From an uncultured Clostridia bacterium (GTDB lineage: Bacteria > Bacillota > Clostridia > Oscillospirales > Acutalibacteraceae), in assembly GCA_947595635.1 (NCBI GenBank), contig CANQEU010000022.1:1-32104 (forward strand): 32,104 bases of DNA. Direction: 5' to 3'. The position numbers and the translations under genes are program-made. A model generated the notes under the pieces. The model ran no database searches. It saw nothing but the letters and a program-made list of their open reading frames with translations, and was not told where the DNA came from. Below, one piece after another: positions 32,031 through 32,104 of this stretch. Position 1 is the first letter of the stretch. Every line of letters starts with the position of its first letter.

Positions 32031-32104
32031 GAAAAGGACATGATGCTATGGCTGGAAGGAAAGCTGCCTGTTCCAAAGGTCCTGCACTTTGAACGGCATG
32101 ATGG
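32031..32104 (+). pseudogene. aph(3')-III: 5'-truncated aminoglycoside 3'-phosphotransferase type III, runs off window
   Basis: The frame reads EKDMMLWLEGKLPVP then KVLHFERHDG, which is the known APH(3')-IIIa sequence from about residue 60 onward, as I recall it. Upstream of about 32029 the DNA bears no relation to the aph gene: the first 60 or so codons, with the nucleotide-binding loop and conserved Lys, are absent, and an in-frame TGA stands at 32007. An internal ATG at 32040 follows AGAGGGG and could be used as a start. Without the N-lobe the product is unlikely to be active. This is a gene usually carried on mobile DNA of Gram-positive cocci and Campylobacter; the right part lies beyond the window. 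Confidence 0.8.

Noticed and set aside
31759-32076. A 105-codon minus-strand frame before the right edge
   Set aside because: No ribosome binding site, atypical composition, and it runs antisense into the aph(3')-III match.

Overview
The window looks like the chromosome of an anaerobic, spore-forming member of the Clostridia, probably an Oscillospiraceae/Ruminococcaceae-type gut or rumen bacterium. The grounds are sporulation genes (spoVM, cwlJ, gerQ), a dockerin-bearing secreted protein, a secreted protein with cohesin-like modules and PTD linkers, Gram-positive signal peptides, and strong AGGAGG-type ribosome binding sites. The species assignment is inference.

Layout. (1) 1-7299 is chromosomal: a truncated secreted cohesin-like protein (-); a tiny operon of a Cys-rich membrane microprotein plus spoVM (-); a methyltransferase (+); a dispersed repeat; and a 1154-residue transglutaminase-dockerin protein (-). 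(2) At 7683 a cwlJ-type cortex hydrolase gene starts (+) but stops after 21 codons, inside its conserved C-E-A-G-G-E motif. (3) From 7739 to 27402 lies a 19,664-bp insertion. A large serine recombinase sits directly inside its left end, with a 50-residue partner protein upstream. The cargo is a TetM/EF-G-like GTPase fused to a Rae1/YacP-type NYN nuclease, and a 14-kb single-strand operon. That operon holds seven TasA/CalY-like or related secreted proteins, two SipW-type signal peptidases, a membrane-anchored McrB-like AAA+ ATPase and a McrC-like (DUF2357-type) protein whose nuclease region is replaced by a long coiled coil. (4) At 27403 cwlJ resumes in the correct frame, followed 12 bp later by gerQ. 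In Bacillus subtilis cwlJ and gerQ are also adjacent, and GerQ places CwlJ in the spore coat. (5) hemW (-), a possible small RNA or leader, prfC (+), and finally a 5'-truncated aph(3')-III fragment running off the right end.

Main point. Joining the two ends of the insertion across a shared GG dinucleotide restores an uninterrupted 148-codon cwlJ. The element ends form a near-perfect 44-bp inverted-repeat attP of the serine-integrase type. This has the architecture of a sporulation-linked intervening element, like skin in sigK or SPbeta in spsM, but in cwlJ. Excision in the terminal mother cell would rebuild the cortex hydrolase gene while the germ line keeps the element. Split, frame and att symmetry are visible in the sequence; developmental control is inference.

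How the genes work together. The recombinase and its small partner probably move the element. The TasA/SipW/McrBC-like operon probably builds a fibrous or surface structure, with the two SipW enzymes processing the TasA-like substrates and the AAA+/coiled-coil pair doing unknown membrane-associated mechanical or regulatory work.
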